Below are positions 1 through 7,292 of a DNA stretch of 36,130 nucleotides, piece by piece. A program made the position numbers and the translations under genes. This stretch comes from Acidimicrobiaceae bacterium (GTDB lineage: Bacteria; Actinomycetota; Acidimicrobiia; Acidimicrobiales; RAAP-2). Each line of letters opens with the position of its first letter. Positions within the stretch are counted from its first letter, which is position 1. The stretch is from contig PLKM01000014.1 of NCBI GenBank assembly GCA_003141095.1, positions 1-36,130 of the forward strand. Reading direction: 5' to 3'. The notes below the pieces were generated by a model. The model worked only from the letters and a program-made list of their open reading frames with translations, was not told the DNA's origin and made no database searches.

Positions 1-2
1 GC

Positions 3-446
3 ATGGTCGATGTGAGCGCCAAGGCCGAGACCTTGCGCGAGGCCGAAGCCGAGGCTGTGCTGTGGGTGGGCACGGCGGTGATGAAAAAAATCCGCAGCGG
101 CGACACGCCCAAGGGCAACATTTTTGAGACGGCGCGCATTGCCGGAATCATGGGGGCCAAGCGCACCTCGGATCTGATTCCGCTCTGCCATCCGCTGCGT
201 CTGACCCATGCGTCGGTTGACATGGAAGTGCTGGATGACCGCATTGTGATCCGCTCCAAGGTGAAAACCCTCGGTAATACCGGGGTCGAGATGGAGGCGC
301 TGACGGCTTGCGCGTTCGCCGCCCTTAGCGTCATGAATTCGCTGGTCGAAGAGGACCCGCATTCACGGATGGAAGATCTTGTCCTGCTTCGAAAGAGCGG
401 GGGCAAGTCTGGCGAGTGGGGTCGCTCGGTGGACGGCGCCCGTTAG
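3..446 (+). CDS. moaC: Cyclic pyranopterin monophosphate synthase MoaC (5' end cut by window)
   Basis: MoaC turns the GTP-derived 3',8-cyclo intermediate made by MoaA into cyclic pyranopterin monophosphate, an early step of molybdenum-cofactor synthesis in the cytosol. The family signature is clear: MVDVSAKAET, KGNIFETARIAGIM, DLIPLCHPL, TGVEMEALTA and the C-terminal KSGGKSGEW. Family members usually carry about 14 residues before MVDVS, so the true start most likely lies left of the window; the ATG at 3 is probably internal. Oddity: aligned without gaps to E. coli MoaC as I remember it, Lys51 (here K37) and His77 (H63) are kept, as is the VEME pair, but Asp128 is Asn (N112) and Lys131 is Val (V115). 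The gene precedes a molybdoenzyme, which fits its role. Identity is certain; normal catalysis is not. Confidence 0.93.
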   Translation: MVDVSAKAETLREAEAEAVLWVGTAVMKKIRSGDTPKGNIFETARIAGIMGAKRTSDLIPLCHPLRLTHASVDMEVLDDRIVIRSKVKTLGNTGVEMEALTACAFAALSVMNSLVEEDPHSRMEDLVLLRKSGGKSGEWGRSVDGAR

Positions 447-731
447 GACATGTTGATCGCGTGGAGTGATCACTCGGTGCTCCGTTGGTGCTCGGCCACG
501 CACTTACCGTCCTGAGGGTTCGTAGTGACGAGGGTGCTTTCGCTGGTCTGACCTCAGCGCCAAATTGTCCGTCATCGGCAACGCTGACCGGTCCACTGAA
601 GGTGAGTTCAATTCCGTCGCCTGCGCCAAGTAAATCTGTAATGCATTTCGCCGTGCGGGAATAGTAGAGGTGAACGGGTCGTCCGATTCAACTACTGAAA
701 TAGGAACTGCGAAACCCGCAGGGAGGAACCA
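447..731. other. Intergenic stretch with a 12-base palindrome
   Basis: No convincing gene. A perfect palindrome GAGTGATCACTC lies at 464-475, shortly after the moaC stop codon, and could be a terminator stem without a T tract or a protein site. A GGGAGG ribosome-binding site at 721-726 leads into the small ORF that starts at 732. Confidence 0.4.
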
Positions 732-902
732 ATGGTTTCGAATTTCATCAGATTTAAAATCTCCAACGTCCTTGGTCAGAAGGCAGAACCAATGGCGAGG
801 CGTCGCGGCGCAGGTCCGCGGGAGTTCTCCGACCACTGCCTCGGCCGTCGTCGTGCAGGGCAAAGCTCGCACGACCTTTACTATGACTTCAATGCCAGTT
901 GA
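732..902 (+). CDS. Possible small protein of 56 residues upstream of the molybdoenzyme
   Basis: An ATG at 732 follows a strong GGGAGG Shine-Dalgarno at a spacing of five bases and opens a 56-codon frame that ends TGA at 900-902. That stop overlaps the start region of the next gene (ATG at 883 or 892), the layout expected for translational coupling. The product begins MVSNFIRFKISNVLGQ, has an Arg-rich middle (ARRRGAGPRE) and ends in DLYYDFNAS. I recognise no family and see no signal peptide or membrane segment. It could be a real small protein, a leader peptide that sets expression of the molybdoenzyme, or chance. The ribosome-binding site is better than that of the molybdoenzyme itself, which is the main reason to list it. 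Confidence 0.35.
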   Translation: MVSNFIRFKISNVLGQKAEPMARRRGAGPREFSDHCLGRRRAGQSSHDLYYDFNAS

Positions 903-1611
903 CACCCCATCCGGTGAGCCGCCCAAACGGGTGGCCGTAGGGCGAAGGGTATTCATCGGCATTGCGGCCATCGGCGCGCTCGGGGTCGCCTTCGGGGCTG
1001 ATGTGCAGAGCTTCTTCGGCAACGCCGTCGGGTCCGGTCTCGGTGGTCTTCTGCCCGGCGGCGATCGGTTTCGGATCTACTCGATCACTGGCGCGTATCC
1101 CCAAATCAGCCGTAGGAAGTACCGCCTCGAGGTCAGCGGGCTGGTGGAACGCCCCGCGACCTTTACGATGGCCGACCTCGAAGCCATGCCCGCCACGTCG
1201 TTCGTGAAGACCTTCCAGTGCGTCACCGGATGGAAGGTCCCCGACGTCCACTGGGAAGGTGTCAAGTTGTCCGATATTTTGGAAACCGTCGGAGTGAGGC
1301 CCAGCGCCGTCGCTGTGACCTTCGAATCGTACGACCGCGCCGATACCGAGAGCCTCACGATCGACCAGGCTCATTTGGCGGACGTGATCGTGGCGTATCG
1401 GATGCTCGGAGCGCCGGTGACCACCGAGCACGGCGGGCCGGTGCGTCTCTACGTCGCTCCGATGTTCGGCTACAAGTCGCTGAAGTGGCTTTCGGCGATT
1501 CGTGTCGTGGACAAGGTCGAGCCCGGGTACTGGGAGATGAACGGGTACCCGGTCAACGGTTGGCTCGATGGCACGACGGGCGCGACCAATCCAGACCCCA
1601 GGCTGACCTGA
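883..1611 (+). CDS. Tat-exported sulfite-oxidase-like molybdopterin oxidoreductase
   Basis: A 242-residue molybdopterin-binding oxidoreductase of the sulfite-oxidase fold (YuiH/MsrP-like group). The N terminus has a twin-arginine signal, GRRVFIG at about 20-26 followed by a hydrophobic stretch, so the folded enzyme is exported. Cys113 in FQCVTGW is the expected Mo ligand; IHWEGV-like VHWEGVKLSDIL, the EHGGPVRLYVAPMFGYKSLKWL block and the C-terminal GYWEMNGY belong to the same fold. The open frame continues upstream to 670, but the signal peptide fits a start at 883 (or ATG 892); there is no good Shine-Dalgarno at either. The next gene, five bases on, encodes a cytochrome b, the likely electron partner. 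The substrate is unknown; protein methionine sulfoxide or sulfite-type compounds are possible by family. Confidence 0.85.
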   Translation: MTSMPVDTPSGEPPKRVAVGRRVFIGIAAIGALGVAFGADVQSFFGNAVGSGLGGLLPGGDRFRIYSITGAYPQISRRKYRLEVSGLVERPATFTMADLEAMPATSFVKTFQCVTGWKVPDVHWEGVKLSDILETVGVRPSAVAVTFESYDRADTESLTIDQAHLADVIVAYRMLGAPVTTEHGGPVRLYVAPMFGYKSLKWLSAIRVVDKVEPGYWEMNGYPVNGWLDGTTGATNPDPRLT

Positions 1612-1616
1612 CGACG

Positions 1617-2267
1617 ATGACCCAGACCCAAGTTGACGCCGTGGGAGCACTCGGATTGCTACGCTTTGATCGCGTCCAGCGCTGCGCGCACTGGGTCAAT
1701 GCCGCCCTCTTCGGCGTTCTTATGGCCACCGCCATCCCGCTGTACTTCGGCTCCTTCTTCGGAGTTGTGCTCGAGCGTCACGTCGTTGCCCAGGTTCATC
1801 TCTGGAGCGGACTCGCGCTGCCAGTTCCGCTCATCGTGTCATTGACTGGACCGTGGGGTCGCCAGATGCGCCGTGACCTCCGGCGAATCAACTACTGGAC
1901 GCGCGATGAGATTCTCTGGATGAGGTCGCTCGGAAACTCCGGGCTGTCAGTCGACAAGTTCAATCCCGGCCAGAAGCTGAACACCATCTTCGTCGGCGGG
2001 GCCATTCTTGTCATGGTGGCTACGGGGTCGATGCTGCAATGGTTCAGATTTTTCCCGGTGCCGTGGCGCACGGGTGCGACGTTCGTTCACGACGTCTTCG
2101 CCCTCGCGGTGTTCGGGGTGGTCTTGGGCCACATCGTGATGGCCCTGACGCATCGAGATTCCCTCCGGTCGATTTTCGGGGGCCGGGTGAGCGAGCGGTG
2201 GGCCGCCGTGCACGCCCCCGGCTGGTTGCAGGAGCAACGATTGAAGGGTCCTCCCGGATCCGATTAG
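1617..2267 (+). CDS. Cytochrome b561-type membrane subunit (formate dehydrogenase gamma/MsrQ-like role)
   Basis: A 216-residue integral membrane protein with about four hydrophobic helices (near 27-45, 58-77, 122-140 and 158-178). Candidate haem-b ligands are His25 (QRCAHW), His61 (QVHLWSG), His158 (FVHDVF) and His172/His179 (GHIVMALTH), as in the di-haem cytochrome b subunits of formate dehydrogenase and related quinol-linked enzymes. It begins five bases after the molybdoenzyme stop codon, so the two are surely co-transcribed. The inferred role is to pass electrons between the quinone pool and the exported molybdoenzyme. The frame is open far upstream, but ATG 1617 follows the upstream stop and leaves a sensible N terminus. 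Confidence 0.85.
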   Translation: MTQTQVDAVGALGLLRFDRVQRCAHWVNAALFGVLMATAIPLYFGSFFGVVLERHVVAQVHLWSGLALPVPLIVSLTGPWGRQMRRDLRRINYWTRDEILWMRSLGNSGLSVDKFNPGQKLNTIFVGGAILVMVATGSMLQWFRFFPVPWRTGATFVHDVFALAVFGVVLGHIVMALTHRDSLRSIFGGRVSERWAAVHAPGWLQEQRLKGPPGSD

Positions 2268-2310
2268 GGATGCTGGGTTGAACGGTTGCCGCCACGGCTG
2301 CCCGGATCGT

Positions 2311-2787
2311 TTAGCGATTCTCGTAACCCGACTTGAGCGCGGTCAGTTCCGCTAGGTGTTGCTCATCCAGGTTCACGAGACAGTCGGCGAAATCGACAGA
2401 GGCGAGCGACCCTCCCTCGTTCACGTCAGCCTCACTTGAGCACGTGGCGCGGCGATAAACGAACCAATCAACTTCACCGACAATGAAACGGCGTTTCGCC
2501 GCGTTGTCGAAGAGATCCGGAAACAGTTGGTGTCGAAGAACTCTTATCTGACTGTCCAAGGTCAGAATACGGCGCTCGGCGCATCCCTCCAATCCGATGG
2601 TTGTTGTTGGTGAACAGGGCAAGACAGTGAAGGACTCCCTCAGCGCAGGCATGGTGAGCCCCGGTTGAGCACCGACCAGGGTCGGTGCTGTGGCGACAAC
2701 CAATGCCTGCGAGTGGCGACCGAGCAAGAATGCTCCGGTCACCAGCAGTAACGCCACCAGGACCGCTACGGGGAGAAATCGGCGCAT
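2311..2787 (-). CDS. LprI/DUF1311-like anchored extracellular protein
   Basis: A 158-residue protein starting MRRFLPVAVLVALLLVTGAFLLG, an uncleaved or cleaved N-terminal membrane segment with no lipobox. The exported part carries the DUF1311 (lysozyme-inhibitor LprI) pattern: a Cys near the start of the domain (GLEGCAERRILTLDSQI), a Trp-Tyr-Arg-Cys region (DWFVYRRATCSSEAD), GGSLA and a last Cys (DFADCLVNLDEQHLAEL). Cysteines probably form disulfides. An earlier Met exists eleven codons upstream, but the shorter start puts the basic residues directly before the hydrophobic helix. It is convergent with the cytochrome b gene, with 43 bases between the stop codons. Family members can inhibit lysozyme; that function is not shown here. 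Confidence 0.7.
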   Translation of the reverse strand: MRRFLPVAVLVALLLVTGAFLLGRHSQALVVATAPTLVGAQPGLTMPALRESFTVLPCSPTTTIGLEGCAERRILTLDSQIRVLRHQLFPDLFDNAAKRRFIVGEVDWFVYRRATCSSEADVNEGGSLASVDFADCLVNLDEQHLAELTALKSGYENR

Positions 2788-2914
2788 CGACCGAGTATGG
2801 CACGGCCGCAATATGACCAAGAAGATCAGGGACGTCGTTAGTGCGGCTCGCGAGACAACCTTGTGACGTCACCGGTCCTCCAAGGCGACGGGAGATGACC
2901 AAGGCTGACGCTGG

Positions 2915-3574
2915 CTAGACGGTCGACCGAGAATGGCTGATGACAATGTCCACGGCGTCGGGAATCGTTAGGGCCATGCCGTCTGGTCGCGGCACCGAGG
3001 ACTCCCAGGTTCGACCTCTGGTCATCCAAATGGTTCTCAGCCCGACCGCGTGGCCACCGGCAATGTCGGCGATTTGAGAATCCCCAATCATCCAGCCGGA
3101 GAGGGGAAGAGAGCACCGTCGAGCGGCCTCCTCGAATATTGCGGCGTCGGGTTTTCGAACGCCGACCACTTCGGAGATACAGACTGCATCAAACTCATCG
3201 ATCAGATTCGTGACCTCAAGCTTCCTCAGTTGCGAGGGTGGACCGTTCGTCACGACTCCAAGCTTGTAGCCGCGTGAGTGCAGTCTCCTTAGGGCTCGCA
3301 CCACGTCATCGCTCACCGTGTAGCAAGCGGGATACTCGACGTAATATCGAGCGAGCAGAACCTCTACCTCAGACGCGATGCCAAAGAGCTCCTTCGTCTC
3401 CTCGAAGAGGATTCTTCTCGGCGTGGAGCCATCCACGTCAATTCGAATGATCGTTGCGAGTGAATCGGGCGCGAGTTGATTCTCCCGGACAAACTCTGTT
3501 GCCCAGACTTTGAACGCGGCGTCGCGATCGAGCAGTGTGTTGTCTAGGTCGAAGAGGACGAGCTCATGAGCCAT
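2915..3574 (-). CDS. HAD-superfamily hydrolase (phosphatase, subfamily IA)
   Basis: A 219-residue HAD hydrolase. Motif I is FDLDNT (nucleophile Asp9, acid/base Asp11), motif II is the Thr of VVTNG, motif III the Lys of VGVRKPD, and motif IV IGDSQIADIAG, which binds Mg2+. The segment between motifs I and II is an alpha-helical cap of the C1 type, so small phosphorylated metabolites are likely substrates; YjjG/haloacid-dehalogenase-like proteins are the nearest I can name. The ATG at 3574 was preferred over a start 24 codons upstream because it lies seven residues before motif I, the family norm. Specific substrate unknown. Confidence 0.85.
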   Translation of the reverse strand: MAHELVLFDLDNTLLDRDAAFKVWATEFVRENQLAPDSLATIIRIDVDGSTPRRILFEETKELFGIASEVEVLLARYYVEYPACYTVSDDVVRALRRLHSRGYKLGVVTNGPPSQLRKLEVTNLIDEFDAVCISEVVGVRKPDAAIFEEAARRCSLPLSGWMIGDSQIADIAGGHAVGLRTIWMTRGRTWESSVPRPDGMALTIPDAVDIVISHSRSTV

Positions 3575-3895
3575 GAGTCGTACGGTACTTGAGAGACGCG
3601 CATCCCTCGTCAACGTTGGACTACTCGTCACGTCCGGCAATCGCAATCGTCAGCGTGGCATCAATTTGTGGTCGCCATGAATCGGAACTCTCGAAATGAG
3701 CGCCGTTCCAGCCGTGATCACGGCCCGTGAGGACATTTTCGAAGGCATCGTCGATATCGAAGGGCAGAACAATTCCCACCAGAGGCCGCGGCGAAGGAAT
3801 CACCAGAAAGCATCGGGACACTTCTACCAGTCACCTGACGGGCTCGTCTCTGAATCTCGGCGCCTTCGCCGTACCAATTGCTGCGGTGAGTCCCC
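3575..3895. other. Intergenic region, no clear gene
   Basis: About 320 bases between two minus-strand genes. A 66-codon minus-strand frame (3621-3821) ends in a protein-like DATLTIAIAGRDE, but its third-position GC is ordinary and I know no relative. It may be a gene remnant. No hairpin with a T tract was seen. Confidence 0.3.
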
Positions 3896-5080
3896 TCACC
3901 GGACCGCCAGCGATTTGAAGCGCAGTGCGCTCGCGAAGGTGAGTAAGTCCAATCCGGCGAACACGGCGATGGTGAGTGGCACAACGTGCACGCTGAAGAT
4001 TGAGACCATCAGACTAAGAGCCCCGGGTCCCGCCACTCCGCCAATCATCATGAAGAGAATGAGCCATGAGATCCCGTCGCTGTCGTGGGGACAGAGCATT
4101 GAGTACCACATCAATCCCATGGGGAAGATTGAGGCGAGGATGAGCCCCAATAGTGGGTAGGCGTACGGAGCCAGAGGTCTGGCGAAGGCCGCGAGGCAGA
4201 TGATGATGGCGAGCGCCAGACCGCCGAGGACCAGGATTTTGTCCGAGAGGCGGTGGTAGAGGGGTCCGCCGAGTGAACGCCCGATGGCCATCCCACTCCA
4301 GAATCCCGCGGTGACAAAACTGCCGGCCGACTGAGAGAAGCCTTCCCCGTGCAGTTGGGTGGCCATCCAACCGGCGGCGCCGGTTTCGATGGCGACGTAG
4401 AGGATGTACGCGACGACGAAGGTGATGAGAATCGGACGTCGTTCAGCTTTCATCGCCGATATCCTGCGTTGCAGCAATTCGGCGTGGAGGGGTGGGGCGT
4501 GTACCCCTCCGTTCAACGTTGAGAGGATCAACGCGACGACGCCAATCCCCGCAAATATCAGCGGGAAGTTATTCGGTCGAACCAGGACGATGATCAGCGG
4601 ACAGATGACGGCGCCCACGCCGTAGCCCGCGTTGCCCACGCTGAGTCGAAAAGCCCGACCCTGCAACGACGTGCGGGCGAGCAGCGTGTTGAGGCTGATG
4701 TCCAAACCGCCGAATCCCAGTCCAATGAAAAACACGCTGACGAGGAACAAAGCCCAGCGGTGAGCTAACGACGCCCCGCACGCACCCAGTGCGACGGTCA
4801 GTAGCGAAATGACCAGTACCACTCGGCCCTCGAGGCGTTTCATGCCGAGCCAACCCGGCAGTACGCCAAAAAGTGCCCCGACGAAGTAGACGCTCAGCGC
4901 GGCGCCGGCGCTCGGCAGTGAAAGGTGAAATCGGTGAGTGAAACTCACCAGCAGTGGCCCGAAGAGCGACGACGTTGCGCCGATGAGAATGAAGATGCCC
5001 GTCGTGCTCGCGAATGCGAATGGCAGAAAAGTTACCTCGGTCGCTGGTCTTTCGGATGCCGGAGTCGCGCTGGATTCCAC
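3896..5080 (-). CDS. MFS transporter, sugar-permease-like
   Basis: A 394-residue polytopic membrane protein with about twelve hydrophobic helices, consistent with the major facilitator superfamily. The loop after helix 2 (GWLGMKRLEGRVVL) resembles the MFS A-motif, and the overall pattern GLGFGGLDISLNTLLAR and VGNAGYGVGAVICPLI is that of the fucose-permease-like branch, which carries sugars with protons. It starts GTG at 5080 with no Shine-Dalgarno; a TAGAAT -10 element lies on the minus strand at 5092-5097, giving a leader of only about five bases. It is divergent from the ROK kinase gene, so uptake of a sugar that the kinase phosphorylates is a reasonable inference. Substrate not provable from sequence. 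Confidence 0.75.
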   Translation of the reverse strand: MESSATPASERPATEVTFLPFAFASTTGIFILIGATSSLFGPLLVSFTHRFHLSLPSAGAALSVYFVGALFGVLPGWLGMKRLEGRVVLVISLLTVALGACGASLAHRWALFLVSVFFIGLGFGGLDISLNTLLARTSLQGRAFRLSVGNAGYGVGAVICPLIIVLVRPNNFPLIFAGIGVVALILSTLNGGVHAPPLHAELLQRRISAMKAERRPILITFVVAYILYVAIETGAAGWMATQLHGEGFSQSAGSFVTAGFWSGMAIGRSLGGPLYHRLSDKILVLGGLALAIIICLAAFARPLAPYAYPLLGLILASIFPMGLMWYSMLCPHDSDGISWLILFMMIGGVAGPGALSLMVSIFSVHVVPLTIAVFAGLDLLTFASALRFKSLAVR

Positions 5081-5243
5081 GGGAAATCTCGATTCTAAGA
5101 GCGGGGGGACTGGCCGCGGGCCGGTCGTGGTGAAAGCTCCCGTTGCGTACGTAGGTTAGAACGAATGGCGACGGTCATCAAAAGAGAGAGTACGCAGTCG
5201 AGCGGCCCCGGGCTGACTCAAGCAGCGTTATTACAATTCGCGT
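5081..5243. promoter_or_regulatory. Divergent promoter region of MFS and ROK genes, with dyad
   Basis: Holds both promoters. An inverted repeat GACTGGCC-gcg-GGCCGGTC (5108-5126, one G-T mismatch) lies on the transporter side and could be an operator. Towards the kinase, TACAAT at 5232-5237 ends exactly seven bases before the ATG at 5244, which suggests a leaderless transcript. Inferred from sequence alone. Confidence 0.4.
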
Positions 5244-6020
5244 ATGGCGAATGCACCCGAAGTACCAGGAGAAAATATCTTGGCAATTGATATTGGCGCA
5301 ACCAGTATCAAGTTCGCCATGGTTGATTCGAGCGGTCATCTCGGCGAGCCAGTTCGCAGCGTCGCCACCCCGTATCCGTGCTTGCCCGGGCGCCTCATTG
5401 AGGTCGTGGCGAAAGAGATCGCGTTGAGCGGATGCTCACGCGTCGGTATTGGGTTTCCCGGCGATCTCGACGATGGTGTCGTGGTGGAGCCCGGTAATCT
5501 TTCGCGTCCGGGCGGGATCACCACGGAGATTGATCCGACGATTCACGAAGCGTGGCAAGACTTCGACCTGCAACGAGCCCTGCGAGATGCGTGTCCGCAA
5601 GAAGTCCGAGTGGTCAATGACGCGACGCTCGCGGCACTCGGCTACAGCAATGGAACTGGCCGGGAGCTCGTTTTTACCTTGGGCACGGGATTCGGGATTG
5701 CTCTCGTCGTTGAGGGTTCGATTGAGAAGATTCGCGATGTTGGCGCGGAGATATTTTTCGAAGGCCAGACTTACGATCAACTGCTGGGAGAGATGTCGCG
5801 GTCGCGTGATCAAGTCCGTTGGGGCGAACTGCTGCATCTGGCGGTCGAGAATTTTGCTGAAGAGTTCCACGCTGACACGGTCCATCTCGGCGCTGGGAAC
5901 GCCCGCCATGTTGATCTCGCGCTGTTTGACGATGCGTCGTATCGAGTTGAAGTGAACGACAACGACGGCACATTGCGCGGCGCCGCAAAGTTATTCGAGC
6001 AACTCGAGTCGGGGCACTAG
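5244..6020 (+). CDS. ROK-family sugar kinase (polyphosphate-glucokinase-like)
   Basis: A 258-residue kinase of the actin/hexokinase fold. AIDIGATSIKFAMVD (14-28) is the phosphate-1 loop, VVNDATLAALGY holds the catalytic-base Asp126, TLGTGFGIAL (145-154) is the phosphate-2 loop, and VHLGAGNARH the adenosine region. It lacks the Cys-rich zinc site (CxCGxxGCxE) of typical ROK glucokinases and GlcNAc kinases and is short, both features of polyphosphate/ATP glucokinases. It is followed 97 bases on by the NagB-II-like gene and faces a sugar-type MFS transporter. Likely job: making the 6-phosphate of glucose or of an amino sugar in the cytosol. Glucose versus N-acetylglucosamine cannot be decided here. 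No Shine-Dalgarno is visible before the ATG. Confidence 0.8.
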   Translation: MANAPEVPGENILAIDIGATSIKFAMVDSSGHLGEPVRSVATPYPCLPGRLIEVVAKEIALSGCSRVGIGFPGDLDDGVVVEPGNLSRPGGITTEIDPTIHEAWQDFDLQRALRDACPQEVRVVNDATLAALGYSNGTGRELVFTLGTGFGIALVVEGSIEKIRDVGAEIFFEGQTYDQLLGEMSRSRDQVRWGELLHLAVENFAEEFHADTVHLGAGNARHVDLALFDDASYRVEVNDNDGTLRGAAKLFEQLESGH

Positions 6021-6117
6021 CGGGCGCAACGAAGGACGTTCCGTTAGTCGTGGTTGCAAAGTGCCCAACTACACTGCGGTTAGGTTTTGAGTTCGGCTGT
6101 CCGACGAATGAGGATGA

Positions 6118-7143
6118 ATGACCACAATCTTTGAAGAGGAGATCCGCTCGCAGGCTGGCATCCTTCGTCGACGAGTGAATTCTGGCACGGAGCAGGCTCA
6201 GCGGGTCGCCGATTCATGGAGCGGCATCATGTACGCGCTCGTTGGCGCTCGCGGTTCATCGGACAACGCAGCCCTCTTCTTCCAGTACCTCGCCGGCAGC
6301 GAGTTGGGTCTCCTGGTGGCGCTCGCCACGCCGTCGCTCTACGAAGGCGGGAAGGCGATTGATTTAGCCGGAGCCGGCGTGCTCGTCATCTCGCAGTCGG
6401 GTCGTTCGCCGGGCATCGCCGAGGTGCTCGAGCAAGCTCGGCTGCAGCATCGTCCGAATGCGGTCATTACCAACGACATCACTTCGCCGCTCGCGATGAG
6501 CTGTGAAACCGTCATTGATCTGGCGGCGGGCCTGGAACGGGCGATCGCCTCGACCAAGACCTTCTCTTCGTCGTGGCACGCCCTGGCCCAGTTAGTGCAA
6601 GCCCTTAAGGGGAGCGCGCTTGAGGGTCTCGACACTCTTCCCGATGTCGTCGGTCGTGTTGCCGAGTGGGCATTGTCGACACAACTACCCACTTCACTGC
6701 TCAATGCGCCCCGAGGCCTGACCGTGGTCGGGCGAGGACTCGGGTTTGCCAGCGCCTGCGAGATCTCCCTGAAGATTCGAGAAGTTACCGGAATCCGGTC
6801 AGAGGCCTACGCCGCGCCCGACTACGCCCACGGGCCCATCGGAGCCGATGGTGAAGATGCCACACTCCTGCTGGTCGTGACCGAGGAGATGACCGATGAG
6901 CTCTGTGCACTAATTCTTGACGGATGTCGTCAGACTGGAATGGCGACGGTGGTGTTGAGGCCATCGAGTCGAAGCGCGATGAAGTGCGACGCTGAAATCG
7001 TTTTGGACGAAATGCTTCCAAATTGGAGCCTGGGGCTCGCCGAGGTCATTGTCGGTCAGGTCTTGGCGTTGCGGTTGGGTGAGCTTCGCGGTCGTCCCAT
7101 CGACACGTCCCCGGGGCTGAGCAAAATTACCCTCGGCGTGTAG
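6118..7143 (+). CDS. SIS-domain glucosamine-6-phosphate deaminase (NagB-II type) or relative
   Basis: A 341-residue protein made of two SIS (sugar isomerase) domains, without the glutaminase domain of GlmS. First domain: VGARGSSDNAA (42-52), ATPSLY and VISQSGRSPGIAEVL (90-104), which bind the sugar phosphate, then the ERAIASTKTFSSS segment typical of GlmS/NagB-II. Second domain: VVGRGLGFASACEISLKIREVTGI, then APDYAHGPIG with the His that helps ring opening. This architecture is that of NagB-II, which converts glucosamine-6-phosphate to fructose-6-phosphate and ammonia; AgaS-type galactosamine-6-phosphate enzymes look similar. The neighbours (ROK kinase, GH20 hexosaminidase, oligosaccharide importer) support an amino-sugar role. 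Start ATG 6118 has only a weak GAGG upstream. Confidence 0.82.
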   Translation: MTTIFEEEIRSQAGILRRRVNSGTEQAQRVADSWSGIMYALVGARGSSDNAALFFQYLAGSELGLLVALATPSLYEGGKAIDLAGAGVLVISQSGRSPGIAEVLEQARLQHRPNAVITNDITSPLAMSCETVIDLAAGLERAIASTKTFSSSWHALAQLVQALKGSALEGLDTLPDVVGRVAEWALSTQLPTSLLNAPRGLTVVGRGLGFASACEISLKIREVTGIRSEAYAAPDYAHGPIGADGEDATLLLVVTEEMTDELCALILDGCRQTGMATVVLRPSSRSAMKCDAEIVLDEMLPNWSLGLAEVIVGQVLALRLGELRGRPIDTSPGLSKITLGV

Positions 7144-7206
7144 CTGTAGGTGGCTCGATAACTCCGATCGTCGCTAGGCAGAGATGTTCGCTTTGGTGCT
7201 CGGCAT

Positions 7207-7255
7207 CGGGCCGCGCTAAGGAGCCTGCGGAGTTGGGACTCCGCGTCTCGGCCCG
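7207..7255 (+). terminator. Nested hairpin after the NagB-II gene
   Basis: Two perfect stems, one inside the other: outer CGGGCCG/CGGCCCG (7207-7213 with 7249-7255) and inner GCGGAGT/ACTCCGC (7227-7233 with 7238-7244, loop TGGG). It ends well before the operator and promoter of the next operon and is not followed by a long T tract, as is common for terminators in GC-rich Actinomycetota. Confidence 0.5.
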
Positions 7256-7292
7256 TGAGTCTGAGAATTTATTCCGTGAAATTCAACTCAAT

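Noticed and set aside
464-475. Palindrome GAGTGATCACTC as a possible mobile-element end
   Set aside because: No second copy, no transposase and no target duplication nearby; short palindromes like this arise often.
1218-1616. Upstream extension of the cytochrome b frame
   Set aside because: It overlaps the molybdoenzyme gene in another frame and encodes an Arg-rich sequence without family features; the start at 1617 fits the family.
3621-3821. Minus-strand frame of 66 codons downstream of the MFS gene
   Set aside because: Ordinary base use, no ribosome-binding site and no recognised family; kept only as a note on the intergenic region.
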